A stretch of 64,000 bases of DNA from Phocoena phocoena (taxonomy: Eukaryota > Chordata > Mammalia > Artiodactyla > Phocoenidae), in NCBI RefSeq assembly GCF_963924675.1, contig NC_089232.1, positions 42,696,522-42,760,521 on the forward strand. The letters run 5' to 3'. Positions 1 to 11,921 of the stretch are shown here, in pieces. The number at the start of each line of letters is the position of its first letter. Positions within the stretch are counted from its first letter, which is position 1. Below the pieces are notes generated by a model that was not told where the DNA came from, did no database searches, and was given only the letters and a program-made list of their open reading frames with translations. Position numbers and translations under genes: made by a program.

Positions 1-324
1 GAGTTGGTGGGGATTCCAGTCCTCTTCTGGGCATCTGCTTCCTGGAGCAGCCCCATCCATCACCTTGACAGGCATGTGTATAGGCCTCCAAGTGTCAAAT
101 ATTCTCAGCTTTTTTTTTTTTAAGAGTTACGTTTGTAAGGCTTTTATCACAGGAGAATAATTTTGGAGAATGTTTAGGTCCAGGTACCTATTTTGTAGGT
201 AGAGCTCTAAAAATCCACCCCCCACTAAAGATTTTCTACCCTAAAGCCTATGACTGTGAATATGACTAGATATCACACCCATGAACAGCTTGTTATCTGT
301 CAAAAGAGACTTTGAAGAGGTAAT
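1..324. other. Single-copy-looking DNA, no feature
   Basis: No coding frame or repeat could be recognised. There is a short poly(T) run at about 111-121. The sequence leads into an LTR-like remnant at about 325. Confidence 0.4.
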
Positions 325-770
325 GAAGATACTAATTCATTGACTTTAAGAAAGGGGGATTATCCTGGATTATCTGGTTGGGTCTAATCTCGTTACACAA
401 ACCCTTTAAAAGTGGAGAAGTTTCTCTAGCCCGCAGTAGAAGGGAAGTCAGAGGTTTGAAGCACGAAGGAGATTTGATTTGATGCACAACTGCTGACTTT
501 GAAGATGTGGGGACCATGTGCTAAGGGATGCAAGTGGCCTTTAGGAACTAAAAACAACCCCAACTGATGGCTAGCAAGGGAGTGCATTCGGCCAATAATC
601 TAAATGAGCCTGGAAGTGGATTCTTTCTCATGTCCTCTAGTTAAGAGCCCAGCTTGTCTGATACCTTGATTTTGGCCTTGTGAGACGCTATGCAAGGAAC
701 CACAGAAACTGTGAGATATTAAGCCACTGAATTTGTGATAAGTCGTTTTGGCAATAATAGAAACCTCCTA
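325..770 (+). repeat. Ancient LTR remnant, MLT1/MaLR-type (family tentative)
   Basis: The text matches by recall a mammalian LTR body: 'ggattatcctggattatctg' near 357, 'aagtggattcttt' near 614, 'taccttgattttggccttgtgagac' split across 661-690, and 'ttaagccactgaatttgtg' near 719. These are typical of the 3' half of MaLR-like LTRs on the plus strand. No terminal TG/CA pair or target duplication could be fixed, so both ends are approximate. No retroviral coding sequence is present. A search with a mammalian repeat library would settle the family. Confidence 0.5.
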
Positions 771-1019
771 CAATACCCACATTAGGGTTGTTATTTTCAC
801 AAAGGCACAGATGACATATGACAGTGGGAAGGGCAGGCAGACTGTGATTTGGAGCCCGTGTCTTCTCCAAAGGAGCCCCCCAACCCACAGCATTGCAGTG
901 CAGAGAGGTGAGTGGGACAGGAGGGCACTGACAAATGCAGCCAATGGCATCCCCTCTTTAGATTTTATTCTTTTAATAGGCAGCTCTGTAACCTAAACAG
1001 GGGTAGGCCATCTTCTGGA

Positions 1020-1640
1020 AACCCAGGCAATTTGCCACTTGGTGGCACTGCTGACTTTTGGAGGCTGAAAGAGTGATGCCACACACCACCAATAGCTTGC
1101 TTGGCAATACTGATAAATAGCTTCGTCTGCAGTTAGTACCAGAGAGGAGGTTTATGAGAACAAAACAGGCTATGGTGACGCCCCCCCTGCCCCCCGCCAG
1201 GTCTGTGACTGCAGGGGGCAAAGTTGAGCTTCGTCTCCAGGTGCTGCTTTCTGAAACCCACCACAGCCTTGGCACCGGTGCCATGCTTCCTGCACTGCTC
1301 CCAGCCAATGACTGAGTGTGACAGAGATACTCAGGCAGGGGCACTCCTGTGAGAGATTGTTCTCCTTCGATGGGAGACTGTCTTGAGCATGACCCAATGG
1401 CCACGCAACTTTCCTTAGAACTGCCCTGTAGTGTAAAACTCTTCCCACCAACCTTCCTTCCTTTGTTTGATCCTTCCTTGGAGTCAGACCTGACTGGTGT
1501 CTGCAAGTTCTCATGGCCTCTATTTATTTTTCCCCATTTTCTCTGCCAGGCATTTCCCCTAATAAATTCCTGTACATTTAGTCTTGTCTTGACATCTCTT
1601 TATTTACTGGAAGACCCAGCCTACCACACAAGGTATGAGT
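1020..1640 (+). repeat. Possible old retroposon or LTR ending
   Basis: The stretch ends with a polyadenylation-like block: AATAAA at 1561-1566, then a CT-rich run and 'ggaagacccagcctaccac' near 1611. This resembles the ending of several mammalian LTRs. A C-rich patch lies at 1181-1199. No target duplication was found and the family is not recognised. The overlapping minus-strand open frames (to 177 codons) have no recognisable domain and are treated as chance. Confidence 0.3.
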
Positions 1641-2279
1641 GAAGTAACTCCTTGAGAATGAGGCTGTAGCTCCCTTTGATTCAGCAAGGACCATGCAGGT
1701 CACACAGACACAAGGAGACTTTTAGGTCTGTGCGGAGAGGCCCCAGCTATGAACCACAGGCTTTAAAGGGGCCTGAAGAGCACACACACTGATGAGAATA
1801 GTCAGTAGACCTTCATTTGTACCTTTGTCCCAGGCCCTACAAGTGTCATGGGCAGGCCTGCACAGAGCTATGACAGGTCTGACCCACTTCCTCATACCCA
1901 ATTGTATATTCTCATCATATAAAAGGAAAGTCAAAACTATTCTTTTGGTTGCTATGTGTAGTTGGCCCTCAGAAACTTCATTTGTGAGTTTCCTCCAAAA
2001 AGACTCTAGCTAGTGTATTAGCCTTTGATTTCTGGATGTCAGGGAAGGTCTGGGAAACCAAATTAACTTAATGAGGGTCATTAGTGTTTATCAGGCTTCC
2101 TTAACTAGGCAGGGAATAGTTGTTTAAACCAATCACAGGGTAATATTTTCCAAAGAGTATTATTGTATAGTTTCTGACATTGAAGCTTTTCAGTGTGTGG
2201 TGTTCGGTCAGCTTCATTCTGGTAATGAAGGGTGTAGTTAGTGAACCATAAGATGTTTCTTGTGAAGGACATACCACAG
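1641..2279. other. Single-copy-looking DNA
   Basis: No repeat, conserved protein frame or RNA gene was recognised. Open frames are 70-73 codons with no domain signal. Confidence 0.4.
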
Positions 2280-2304
2280 CATCACAGAACTTTTGCACTA
2301 AAAT

Positions 2305-2400
2305 AGAGACCACTTTACAGTTGTGGAAACTGAGACTCAGAAAGGTTTGTTGGTGTGGAATAAGTCCTACAGCTGGTTACTGATAGAGCAGGGGCTGAAG
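2305..2400 (-). repeat. MIR SINE fragment
   Basis: The block 'tttacagttgtggaaactg' followed by 'agactcagaaaggtt', a degraded spacer and 'cagctggttactgatagagc' matches the reverse complement of the MIR core and its 'ctcagtttcc...' segment. It is short and diverged, as expected of a mammal-wide MIR. Ends are approximate. Confidence 0.45.
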
Positions 2401-2430
2401 GCCATTGTCCATCAGATAATGGTTCGCTGA

Positions 2431-4311
2431 GCATTCTCCCATGCTCTGGACTGAAGGCATATTTGGTTTGAAGTAACGCGAACAAATGAGCCATAGGTCA
2501 GAGGCAACGTGGAAGGGAGTGTTATTTAGAGTCTGGTGTCACTTTCCGCACGATTATTTCAGCTCTGTCACTTGGTTGGCCATAAAACCATCCACTGATT
2601 TATTCTGGGCTCCTGGCCCTGTCTCATAAAGGCATCTTTGTAATTCTCACCAGAGATCATCCTTTGGGATGACAAATAACATCGATCATTAAAAATGACA
2701 TCTGTAATTTTGCATCCAGGGAAGATGATCTTTTAAAGATGTCAGTGAAGCAAAAGGGATTTTAGGAGATGCTGATGCAGTCTCTTTAAAATCTTTGCAA
2801 GTTGTAAAGCATGAAGATGAACTCTCCATTTTGGAATTGCAGGATGAATTGTGTGCCAAGGCATGCCCCCCACGTGCCCTGCTGTCAGTGGAGGTGAGGT
2901 TTGAGGCAACCAGGGTTCCCTGCGGCTCGATCATTAACTTGCTGAGTGACCTAGGAGTCAAAGGAGTTAATGGGCTTCATCCAGAGCTGGAGGAATGGAG
3001 GGCAGGCAGAGAGGCAGGGCAAAAACTGTCTATTGTAATAGGAAGAGGAGGTGAGAAGGAAAGCCACACAGAGAGGCAAGGGAGACACAGACACTCAAGA
3101 ATACCACCTCTGCTTTGGGACTGGTGGTCATGGAAGCAATGAAAAGAACCCTGCATTACAGACCCTCGATTTTACAGAAACCGAAGTCACCGTAATGAAT
3201 AGTCTTGTCTCCTCTCCTCTTCATTAAAATTTCCAGGACATTAAAATTGATGCATCGTCAGCCATATCAATCTCTGCAGCTCTGCAAAAAATAAAGGGGG
3301 AGAAAAGAAAAGACATTAGGTACATGTTTTCCAAGAAAAGGGAGCGGGAAGATGAGAGGACGTAGCCTGGTCCTCACGGCCTTTTCTCACCAGAGGCAGG
3401 GAGCTAATTAGTCTTGATAAGCAGATGCTCAGAGCGCGGGGGCTAATGAACAGACTTGCTCTCTCCAAGTGGAAAGCAGGAAGCCTGGAAACAGCTGCAG
3501 CTACAGAAGAGCTAAAGCTGAGGGGTGGGGGCTGCCTGTCCTGGGAGGGGTGGCGGTACATCTGAGGGACACATCTCCACTTGGAGGCAACATATCTGAG
3601 TGAACTTTCTAGGTGACTGGAGCAGCAATGCAGACTAAATGCATGTCGTCCACACCAGTTTTGCATCTCCGTGCCAATCCCAAATGCGGTGCTTTATTTA
3701 TCCCGTTGGAGAGTTTTTAGAGGAAACTCTGCAATAACTGCAGCAATTATTGCAGAAGAGTCTGAGCGGCTGATGACCTACAGGGCTAGTTGCACTTGGT
3801 TTCTTGCAAGCTTTCCCCTGTTTTGTTACCTGATTTGATGGTTTTTTATCTTTGTTCTGCAGTGAATTGTGTGCTTGCTGCTGACCCCCTGCAGTCCTTG
3901 GGATTCCCAGGCTGGGGGGCAGGAAGGTGGGCAGTCAGCCTGTCAGACTCTGGCGCAGAAGTCAGCACAAGGGGGTGGAATAACTTTCCTGTGCTATTGT
4001 TTGCTGAGTTGGCATTTAGTGTAAATACTTCCTGTTTCCAAGATGTCTCTTCCATAATTACCAAGCATGATTCTATTTTGGGTGCAATAGCTGAGAGGGT
4101 GTAATTGGAAACCACAGAGGCAGAGTATTTTCTCTTTCTTTAAGAGGCTCTTTGTTATCATCATATAATCTTATGCTCCCACTCACTCATACCAAGTACT
4201 TCCCATGCTGAATAAGAATATGTACTTGTTCTGAGATTCTTTCTGCTTATAGGTGGTATTGCTTAAAAACTGCACAAGTGGGGAAGTATGGTTACCCAAG
4301 ATGGTCTTAAT
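2431..4311. other. Single-copy-looking DNA, possible regulatory block
   Basis: No interspersed repeat is recognised over about 1.9 kb, which is long for this window. The part at 3150-3780 carries several ATTA/TAATTA cores, a GATAAG and a near-perfect 27-bp palindrome at 3729-3755. A plus-strand open frame at 2795-3142 (115 codons) and a minus-strand frame at 3316-3666 (116 codons) show no recognisable domain. Cross-mammal alignment would show whether this is a conserved element. Confidence 0.3.
3729..3755. repeat. Near-perfect 27-bp palindrome
   Basis: Left arm ctgcaataactgc and right arm gcaattattgcag pair at 12 of 13 positions around a single central A. The arms contain TTATTGCAG/CTGCAATAA half-sites, similar to C/EBP-type half-sites (TTGCNNAA), but that reading is only inference. 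Confidence 0.7.
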
Positions 4312-4860
4312 GTTCCCCTCAGTTTGACTAAATTTTAGACAGTTGTCTTCCTGACTAAGGCTCCTGACCTTCCTTTTCTTAGAGCATTAACCTAAAACAA
4401 CTTGCAATTGCAAATTCTTTCTCTGCCCCATAGAGATGTAAATCTTCTACAGCCCAGGAATATCTTCCTCAGGGGTCTGGGAGCCATCCCTTTTAAATGT
4501 AATCAAGAAAGACAATGTCCCTGTTTCCCATTTTCTGTGGGAGGATAGGAGTCTAACTTTGATCAGTGACAGTTAGCAAACACTGATGGCCAATCACGTT
4601 GACCATCCTCCCCCCAACATCCTCCAGTACTTTCCTACTAGCTAACTCCAGTACTTAAAAGCTCTTTTGTTTTAACAGAGTTGAATTGAATCTCTTTTCC
4701 CTATTGAATTAATCCTGACCGCTACTGCAATATTCTTGAATAAAGTCCTCCTTACCTTTTTAACTTTGAGTTTAGCTGAGTTCTGTACGGAAGTGACTCT
4801 CGCCTACTGCAGTAGCTGGAATAAAATCTGTCTTGTCATTTTAAACAAGTGTCAGATGCA
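4312..4860 (+). repeat. Probable solitary LTR of an old endogenous retrovirus
   Basis: This roughly 550-bp block is organised like an LTR. It starts tgttcccctcag, has a TATA-like 'cttaaaagctc' near 4654, and has polyadenylation signals 'gaataaagtcc' near 4738 and 'ggaataaaatctg' near 4818. It ends around 'cagatgca' at 4853-4860. Two AATAAA-bearing segments about 80 bp apart suggest a small internal duplication or a composite. No internal retroviral genes adjoin it. The family is not assigned and no target duplication was seen. Confidence 0.45.
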
Positions 4861-5009
4861 ATTTTTCTTTATCATGGTGTACATGGAATATCACATTTTC
4901 TAAAATGGCACAATCTTAGATATCATTTGTTAGTTTATGGAGCCAGCCCTTGGCTAAGCCACCCAACTCTCATAAGTTAGGGATATTTATTTCTGATTTT
5001 TAAAAATTT

Positions 5010-5400
5010 ATTTGCTCAAAAAGTATCTGTTGAGTTCCTACCATTTACTAAGCACTGTGGATGCAGTGGTTAGCAAAGATAGACATGAGTCCTCCTCTCA
5101 TAGGATTTATTGTATGAGAGGAAAACAAACATTAATTAAATAATCATACAACTAAACATAAAATTGCACATGTGAAAAGTGCTGTGAAGGGAAAGTATAG
5201 GGTTTTATAAGAACGTGTGTTAGGGTGAAGGTGATCTTGTCAGGGAGGTCAAGGGTTCCCTGAAGTATTTAGTTGAGTTTGAAAGAAAAGTGACAGGATT
5301 GGCGTATATGCAGGCAGAGGGAATAGCGTGTGTGAAGGTCCCCTTTGAGAATTTTGAAAGGAAAATTTGAGAAGAAAAGTCAGTGAGACTAGAGTGCAGG
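5010..5400 (-). repeat. L2 LINE 3' fragment
   Basis: The order matches the reverse complement of the L2 3' end: 'atctgttgagttcctacca' near 5026, 'agcactgtggatgcagtgg' near 5050, 'gtgctgtgaaggg' near 5179, 'ggtcaagggttccctgaag' near 5247, and 'caggcagagggaatagcg' near 5311. L2 is an ancient mammal-wide LINE, and this copy is highly diverged. Frames are destroyed. Confidence 0.6.
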
Positions 5401-5589
5401 CTCTATAGCCATGTCAGTGATGGTTAACATTATCTGGTCTGGTCAGTGCTCAAATGTGCACCCTCCCCTACAGCTTCCTCCCCACTGATGTGTGTGGTTC
5501 CTTGAGGATTCTCTCCAGGCTCTACTTTTCCTTTATTTGATTAGTTCTAGACTTTGGAGTCCATTCTTGTTCTCCACTCATCTCTGATG

Positions 5590-6305
5590 GTTTGACGTTT
5601 TAGATGATGTGCTGGTTACTTTCCGTTTGACCTCTCATCCCGCATATTCTGTATCCTTTATCACCCTGTTCTGGGCCCCAGGAAGCTAATTTCCCAGGTC
5701 CGTGTCACCTAAGTTCCTTGTTGTTGACTTGTTGAGTTCAGCCAAGGGGAGGCACCTGATGGAAGTAAACAGGCAAGAGGAAAGAGAAGTTGGGGTTGGG
5801 TCTTGCTTTGGGCAGAATTTCTAGAAGTACTGTATCACTTCATCTATACAGCTGCTATCCTGTCAGGAAGGGACCAGTTCCACTGAGCTTCTGTAGTACT
5901 GTTTCTTCCTTCCACTGCTTCAAGCCTGGGTTGGTAATGTCTTCTAGCTATTGGTAGTCTGTGGGTGCCTCAACATCCTTTGATTTTTTTTTTTTTTTTT
6001 TTTTTTCGGTATGCGGGCCTCTCACTGCTGTGGCCTCTCCCGTTGCGGAGCACAGGCTCCGGACGCGCAGGCTCCGCGGCCATGGCTCACGGGCCCAGCT
6101 GCTCCGCAGCATGTGGGATCTTCCCGGACCGGGGCACGAACCCGTGTCCCCTGCATCGGCAGGCGGACTCTCAACCACTGTGCCACCAGGGAAGCCTGAC
6201 ATCCTTTGATTTTTAGTGGTGCCCATATGTCTATGAATATTCCTTTTATTAAAGCTTCTGGTGCCATCTGAATTTGACTTTGTTTTCTGCTGGGATCCTA
6301 ACTGA
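5590..6305 (+). repeat. Unassigned old retroposon carrying a CHR SINE
   Basis: The tail at 6247-6305 ('tattaaagcttctggtgcca' then 'ctgctgggatcctaactgac') resembles the ending of a mammal-wide repeat in which 'attaaactctcc...ctgggaccctgactga' is typical. The upstream body at 5640-5970 fits the same element, and the SINE at 5989-6198 splits it. I cannot name the family, and the left end is uncertain. Confidence 0.3.
5989..6198 (-). mobile_element. CHR-type tRNA-derived SINE (short class)
   Basis: Read on the minus strand, it starts with the tRNA-like head 'ggcttccctggtggcacagt', continues through the pol III B-box region and the GC-rich body, and ends in the poly(A) seen here as poly(T) at 5987-6006. 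The 16-bp duplication acatcctttgattttt flanks it at 5973-5988 and 6199-6214 with no mismatch. That shows insertion by L1-type target-primed reverse transcription and little time since. Small open frames on both strands are by-products of the SINE. Confidence 0.95.
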
Positions 6306-7483
6306 CAAAGCTGATCTCACTAAAGCTATTTCTGTTTATTATGGTAAGCTATTTTTCTCTTGTTCCACCTCTATGTTGAGAATGAGTCCTAATCATTCAT
6401 ATACCGGTCCCTGGCTCTTGGGCACCACAACCTAGGTTTCATCCTCAAGTCTTACCTAGCCCCATGATGTTCTCTAACATGGTGAGGCAGCTTCAAAGAC
6501 CTTGCTCTGGAAGAGACGGCTCCTACCATCTTCATGCGTCTCTGAAAATGCCTGGATCCTTTTGCTCTTGAGCCCAGGAACCCCCAGCACTCCCGATAAT
6601 GCATTTTAGCGTTCCCTTGAAGCAAGTTTTCTCAACACTTTATTTGTGGTTGCTCGATGTTGGTGCCTCACATGCTTAGATGTTTTTGCTTCCATCTCTC
6701 CTTAACACTGGGCCTACCAAATGGAGGCTAGTGGCATACTGTATAGGATGAAAAATGACCAAAAAACACAGCCCTAGTTTCCATGATTTGGGGATATCTT
6801 GCTCTCCCCAAATCCCAGGGCTCATATGGGTTTGATAGTTGAATAATCCAGATAGATTCCAAAATCCAGTACTGCTTTCCAAAGCAATGTCTCGGTTTGG
6901 GGTTTATTTATTAACTTCTCATTCTCCCCTTGCCTGTAGGGGGCAAACAAAAAGCTTACCTGTCTCAGGTTCCATTTCTAAAGAGTCTTGTCTTCAGCTG
7001 GACATCAAACTAGAAAGGCTGTGCTAGATGAATTCAGATGGAATTGTTGAGAACTATTGCTCTTGATACTTTTATGCAACAGATGGAAAGCTCTTGTACG
7101 TGACAGATGGGAAAAATGCCGTAATTTCTAATGTGTAAAATTTTCGCATTGTGACAGGTTAGTAGAAGTAATAACAAAAAGGAAGGAATAAGAATCTATA
7201 TAAATAGGCCTTCTTGGTGAAGCAAATAAAATGTCTACTCTACCTGTCTAGAAAAATATTTTCTGTTGGAGGGTTAGAGGGAGACTAGGATGTTTTAGCC
7301 TTGCTGTAGATTCTTTGTTCCCAAGAATCTTCCACTTCATAATCCCAGCTAAAAAATATATTTTTTAAAAAGTAGTCAAAATATTACATAGAAGACGAAC
7401 TCCAATTTGTGTCAGTTATGATGCTGCTGATATAATTGAAATTTAAAACTTGATAAAACAAAAATATATGTAATCAATTTATT
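6306..7483. other. Single-copy-looking DNA
   Basis: No repeat family or gene was recognised. Open frames are under 70 codons. AT content rises towards 7480, where a TA microsatellite begins. Confidence 0.4.
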
Positions 7484-7512
7484 TCTATATATATATATAT
7501 GTATGTATATTT
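7484..7512. repeat. (TA)n microsatellite with TATG units
   Basis: A short dinucleotide run, about eight TA units followed by tgtatgtatat. It is of simple origin and likely variable in length. Confidence 0.85.
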
Positions 7513-8734
7513 TATCTATGAATCCATCACTCTTCCCAATGACTAGAACATAACAGGCACTTTATAACTTTCCATGTGCTCCTCCCTCATCCCACCTCTG
7601 CTTCCCCACCAGCAGGCACCACTGTCCTTCACAGACTGTAGATTTGTCCCTGACCCAGCTGTTCTCAAGCTCTTCCTTCCTCTTCGATAGTCCCTTCTAG
7701 GACTTGTCCCTCCCTGTGCTTCCTCTCTTCCTAAGGAAAAGAGAGGTAGCACAGATAGAGGTGAAAGGAAAATAGAGATGGCCATTTTTATGGAACTGAA
7801 ATAAGGTTATCTAGTTTCCTTTAAGAATGCTCTTTATCTGCTAGTCCAATTAGTCATTTCTTAATGTAATGTTTGAAAAAGAAATCCCTTCTTTGGATTG
7901 TTTGAGAAGGTTTTTTCATCAGTGTAATTTCACTTCCTTGGGAGTAACCTTGCTGCCTCTGTGATAAACTGTGCATGACTCAATGCACTCCACACAATCA
8001 GCTGCTAATGTTTGCCTGGCATGGGGAGCAAAAGTCAAAGAAAAAGTAACATTAAAGCATATGCCAAATTATGTATTATATAGAATAGCTCTTACCTAAG
8101 AGACTCTCAAGAAATTAAAAATAAGTCAAATTTGTAAGTCAAAGTGGTTATAGGATGAAGGCATCATTAGCCTGATTATTTTATACAATAATTTGGATTT
8201 GCCTGCATTTGAGGATAAGAGGGGAGATGAAGAAGGTGTCTGACTGAATTATTAATCCAAGCAATTTTTCGAAATGCAGGAGAACTACCACTCCATATTT
8301 TTCTGTCCCTGTAATGTCAAAAAACAAACAAACAAGAAAAGAACACACCACTAAGCTTAAACCACAGGAGAATTAATGATAGAACAATAAACCGCTACAG
8401 TGACTTAGTATCAACTTGTTCTTCACCCATCGATGTCCTTGAAGAAACTTAAGAACAAAAGACTGTTAGGAGAAAAGATTTATCTACAGAGAACTATATA
8501 TATCTCTGATGAGTCTCTAAGGTATGTGGCCAGGTAGAATATATTTTTTTAACCTCGACTTTTTCAGAGTTTACCATCTATATGGTCTGTGTATACTGCG
8601 TGTTTGTGCGTATCAACAGAGAGACGTAACGCATGGCTGTCTGAGAAGGGCTTTGTATTCTGACTACACGTCTGAATCAATTCTGTAATAAGCACGGTGC
8701 CTCCTCCTGTCCTCTCATGCACCCTCATCGCTCC
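7513..8734. other. Single-copy-looking DNA
   Basis: Nothing recognisable. The first 300 bases are pyrimidine-rich, for example 'ctcttccttcctcttcgat' near 7669. Open frames have no domain. Confidence 0.4.
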
Positions 8735-8815
8735 ATTTTCCTGCCTCAAAAATGAGGACAGTGCTAGCCTGACTCCTGAGGATGGTATCAGGGTTAAATA
8801 AATAGTTGAGTGATG
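8735..8815 (+). repeat. MIR fragment (3' part)
   Basis: The motif 'ttcctgcctcaaaaatgagg' followed by 'gtatcagggttaaata' resembles the MIR segment 'cctcatctgtaaaatgggg...gaggattaaatga'. Only the core and 3' region are left. Confidence 0.35.
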
Positions 8816-10489
8816 GGAGAAGAAGGGCTATGAAAGTATGAAAGTGTGAAATTGGACTGTAAAGCAATACATGGCTGCGAAGGCAAGAGGCAGATTTAAG
8901 TGCTGAATGAAATACGGCGACACAAACTGGAACCTGTTTGTTCATGATATGTTCTTGAGATTCCAGGAGAAACCAAGGGTCTATGGGTTGGGATGTGAGA
9001 CTCCCTTTCCCAGTGAAACAATCTGTATTTCAAGAAGCAGCACTAACATTTATAAAGAGACACTGCTTTGTTCTTGAGGAGATGGAATTTCAGGGGGTGA
9101 AGCTGAAGTTCTGTTTATGAGTGTAGACTTGTCAGGAAAAACCAGCAGCAGCTACAACGGCTTGGCATACGGCAGAGAGAAAAAAGAAAGCTAATGTAAT
9201 CAAGGGTATCCTTTAGCTCAAGAGACGTAAGGGCTAAGAGGCCAGCATTGAGAAACCCTCAAGAGTTTCCCACCCAGTGGGCTAATAGTGCACACATATT
9301 TTGTCGTGTGGGAAGGCCATGCCTTGAAATGTAACTCTCTAGAGGGATCTAATTCTGTCCTTGTCACATAAGCCCTTCAAAGGTTGGCACAGAATCCCTC
9401 CACAGGCTCTGGAAACAGGGAGCACATCTGCCCCACCTACACTGACTGATGCTCCATAATTGTTTAGAACCTCTGGACTGTGGCCAGCCCCTGGGTATGG
9501 CACTAGGGTGGAGAGGGCTGTCACAGTCACGCAGCTCCCACCGAGCTGTGCCTGACACTTATATTTGCTCTTCTCTAAAGGGAGAAGGTTCAAGAAGATC
9601 CGTTTTATCCTTGTCAAACATGTGCCCTCCATGGCATGGAGGATGAAGAATACAAGTTTCAGTCACTTTAGTGGGGGGAAATATAGAGGTTTTTCTAAAC
9701 TCCATTAAATCCATTTATCAAGATGCTTTGACTTTGACAGTTTTGAAAATGATGATAAAGTTTTGCTGTGTACTTCATGCTTGATCTTAATCAATACAAT
9801 TTTATACATTCTTTTGCTCTTCTGCGTCAGAAAATAAGACAGGAAATCACTGAAAATTTTTCCATGGTTACTTTGTTTTGAAAAATCTATTCTTTTGCCT
9901 CTGTGGAGAGGAAGAGTGGAACTTGCAGGGAGAGTGTAATAATTCTAGAATAACTTCCCACCATAAATAAGCAACCAAGAATGCATGTTTTTCATAAATA
10001 ATATTTTGATGAACAAAATTCCCTTCACTTTGTCAAAGTGATGTTATAGCAAATGATGTGAATAATAGACTATTTCTTTGTTTGCAGCTGTGTTGCCACT
10101 GTTGGGATACCACAGTGCTGGGCACAGTGGTCTCACCCCACACTTTGGGATTAGTTCAAACTTTTCTTTATAGCTGAATACTATAAAATTCCTAATAGAG
10201 CCATCTTTCCTTGAAAAACGCTATGAGCTGAAGAGACCAAACTTGAGAAGGACACCAAGTCCTCAGCCTCCTTCTGATGGGATTCTCACACAGCCTGCTG
10301 AGAGAAGGATCCCTCAGGGATTCCTACACGTAATTAACTGTCAAATTATTCTAACAAGTAATCTCTGCATCATGAGGGCACCCCAAATTCACAACAGGAT
10401 AATTGCTAATATCTCCCTTTCTTCTGGAAGATGACATTAGAACTTTACTTTTCTCCTATTTTATATTTTTTAAAAAAAGACAAAACCAA
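8816..10489. other. Single-copy-looking DNA
   Basis: No repeat or coding gene was recognised in about 1.7 kb. A GC-richer patch at 9340-9650 gives overlapping open frames of 64-97 codons on both strands without any recognisable domain. Confidence 0.35.
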
Positions 10490-10600
10490 GTGGTGTTATG
10501 GCTCAGTATGTTCTGAAATCAGACCACTTGCCATTGACTCCTGACCACAGGACCTATTGGTTTTGTGTGACTTGGACAAGTCACTGTGGCCACCCCTCCC
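10490..10600 (+). repeat. Possible MIR fragment
   Basis: 'ggtgttatggctcagtatgt' near 10492 and 'tgtgtgacttggacaagtca' near 10564 resemble the MIR 5' region and its 'gtgtgaccttgggcaagtcac' core. It is weak and diverged. Confidence 0.35.
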
Positions 10601-10853
10601 TTGCTCCATTGATATTTCCAAAGGATGATCACACAGACGAGAGCCCAAGTGGAACGCCACCATTGCTGATCCCATTAAATCTTCACAGTGACTCTCAAAC
10701 CAAGTCACCAGATCTTCAAGAGCCCCCATTGCCATTCCTGAAGATATGGAACAGGACTCTCTAGCTGTTTCTGCTTAGAGAAATCACCGCTAAGTTCTCT
10801 CCGGAGAGCTTGGTCTTTTGCCTGCAAGCATAGCACACACCACAAGCTTAATC

Positions 10854-11052
10854 TTTTTTTTTTGGTACACGGGCCTCTGACTGTTGTGGCCTCTTCCGTT
10901 GCGGAGCACAGGCTCCGGACGCACAGGCCCAGCGGCCATGGCTCACGGGCCCAGCTGCTCCGCGGCATGTGGGATCCTCCCGGACCGGGGCACGAACCCG
11001 CGTTCCCTGCATCGGCAGGCGGACTCTCAATCACTGTGCCACCAGGGAAGCC
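10854..11052 (-). mobile_element. CHR-type SINE (short class)
   Basis: On the minus strand it runs from 'gggcttccctggtggcacag' at the 11052 end to 'gaggcccgtgtacc' beside a short poly(T) of about 11 at 10854-10863. The duplication caagcttaatctttttt is at 10843-10859 and again at 11053-11069. The tail is short compared with other copies here. Confidence 0.95.
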
Positions 11053-11284
11053 CAAGCTTAATCTTTTTTACTGTCCTAAAGCAAACATTAAATTCTTTGC
11101 TGAGAGGGGAGCTGAATTAGAGAAAATATGAATTCTGAGTTTACTACAAGCAAATTATGGTGGTCCCCTCACACATCCTCTAGATGAGCAATTGCTTTTA
11201 TTTTGTATGTATCAGAACTTCACAGTGCGTTTGTCTTATGAATGTAAACTCTTGCCGTCTTCTCCTCACAGGAGCCACCCAATA

Positions 11285-11490
11285 GTGATAGTGATAACAA
11301 TTACAATAGCTAAATTTATTGAGCACTTATAGTGTTTAAGGGCCTCTGTAATGAACATAAATAATCTAAATTAATCTTCTCAGTAATCCTATGAGGAAGA
11401 TATTATCACTTCAGTTATACAGGCAAAGAAACTGAAAGAGAAATAAAGGCTCTACACAGGGCTTTTTTACCACTAGGCCATCCTGTCTCG
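11285..11490 (-). repeat. MIR SINE
   Basis: Reverse-complement MIR order is visible: 'ttattgagcacttatagtgt' near 11317, 'aatcctatgaggaagatatt' near 11385, 'caggcaaagaaactgaaaga' near 11420 and 'ccactaggccatcctgtc' near 11470. It is nearly full length for a MIR but strongly diverged. Confidence 0.65.
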
Positions 11491-11921
11491 TGAAAGTCTT
11501 CCAGCTTCCAGACGAGGAGTCTGAGGTTCTTTTCTGCAGGCTAATCTCAGGCCAAGATTCAGTGATATTGAGATGCCCCTCACCCCACCACACAAGTATT
11601 TATAGTGGATGCCATTATTCCCATTTTATAAAAGGGAAACAAAAATGTATTAAAAAGATGTCTCGTGCTTACACATTTTTCCCTAGGCCCTCAAAATGAT
11701 TAGGATTCCATTTATGGCAAGGATAGAGTAAACACTTGGATTCAGCTTTAAATCTGGAAACTCCAAATAGGGCTGTAACTACTTTTCCTAAAAATGAAAC
11801 AAACCTGGCAACCACAAAATTACATGTGTCACATCTCGGAAATAGCACCTTAATTATGAGTGTGGCCATTCATGAAGGTTCATAAATTAAATGGAAGCTT
11901 TCCAGTCCCACCCCCTCTACA
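11491..11921. other. Single-copy-looking DNA
   Basis: No gene or clear repeat. A short stretch near 11600-11640 ('cattattcccattttataaa') could be another MIR scrap, but it is too short to call. Confidence 0.35.

Noticed and set aside
973..1506. 177-codon minus-strand open frame
   Set aside because: No domain, low-complexity composition and overlap with a probable retroposon end; no supporting splice or promoter context.
2795..3142. 115-codon plus-strand gene
   Set aside because: No recognisable domain, no splice or polyadenylation context, and amino-acid composition is like that of translated noncoding DNA.
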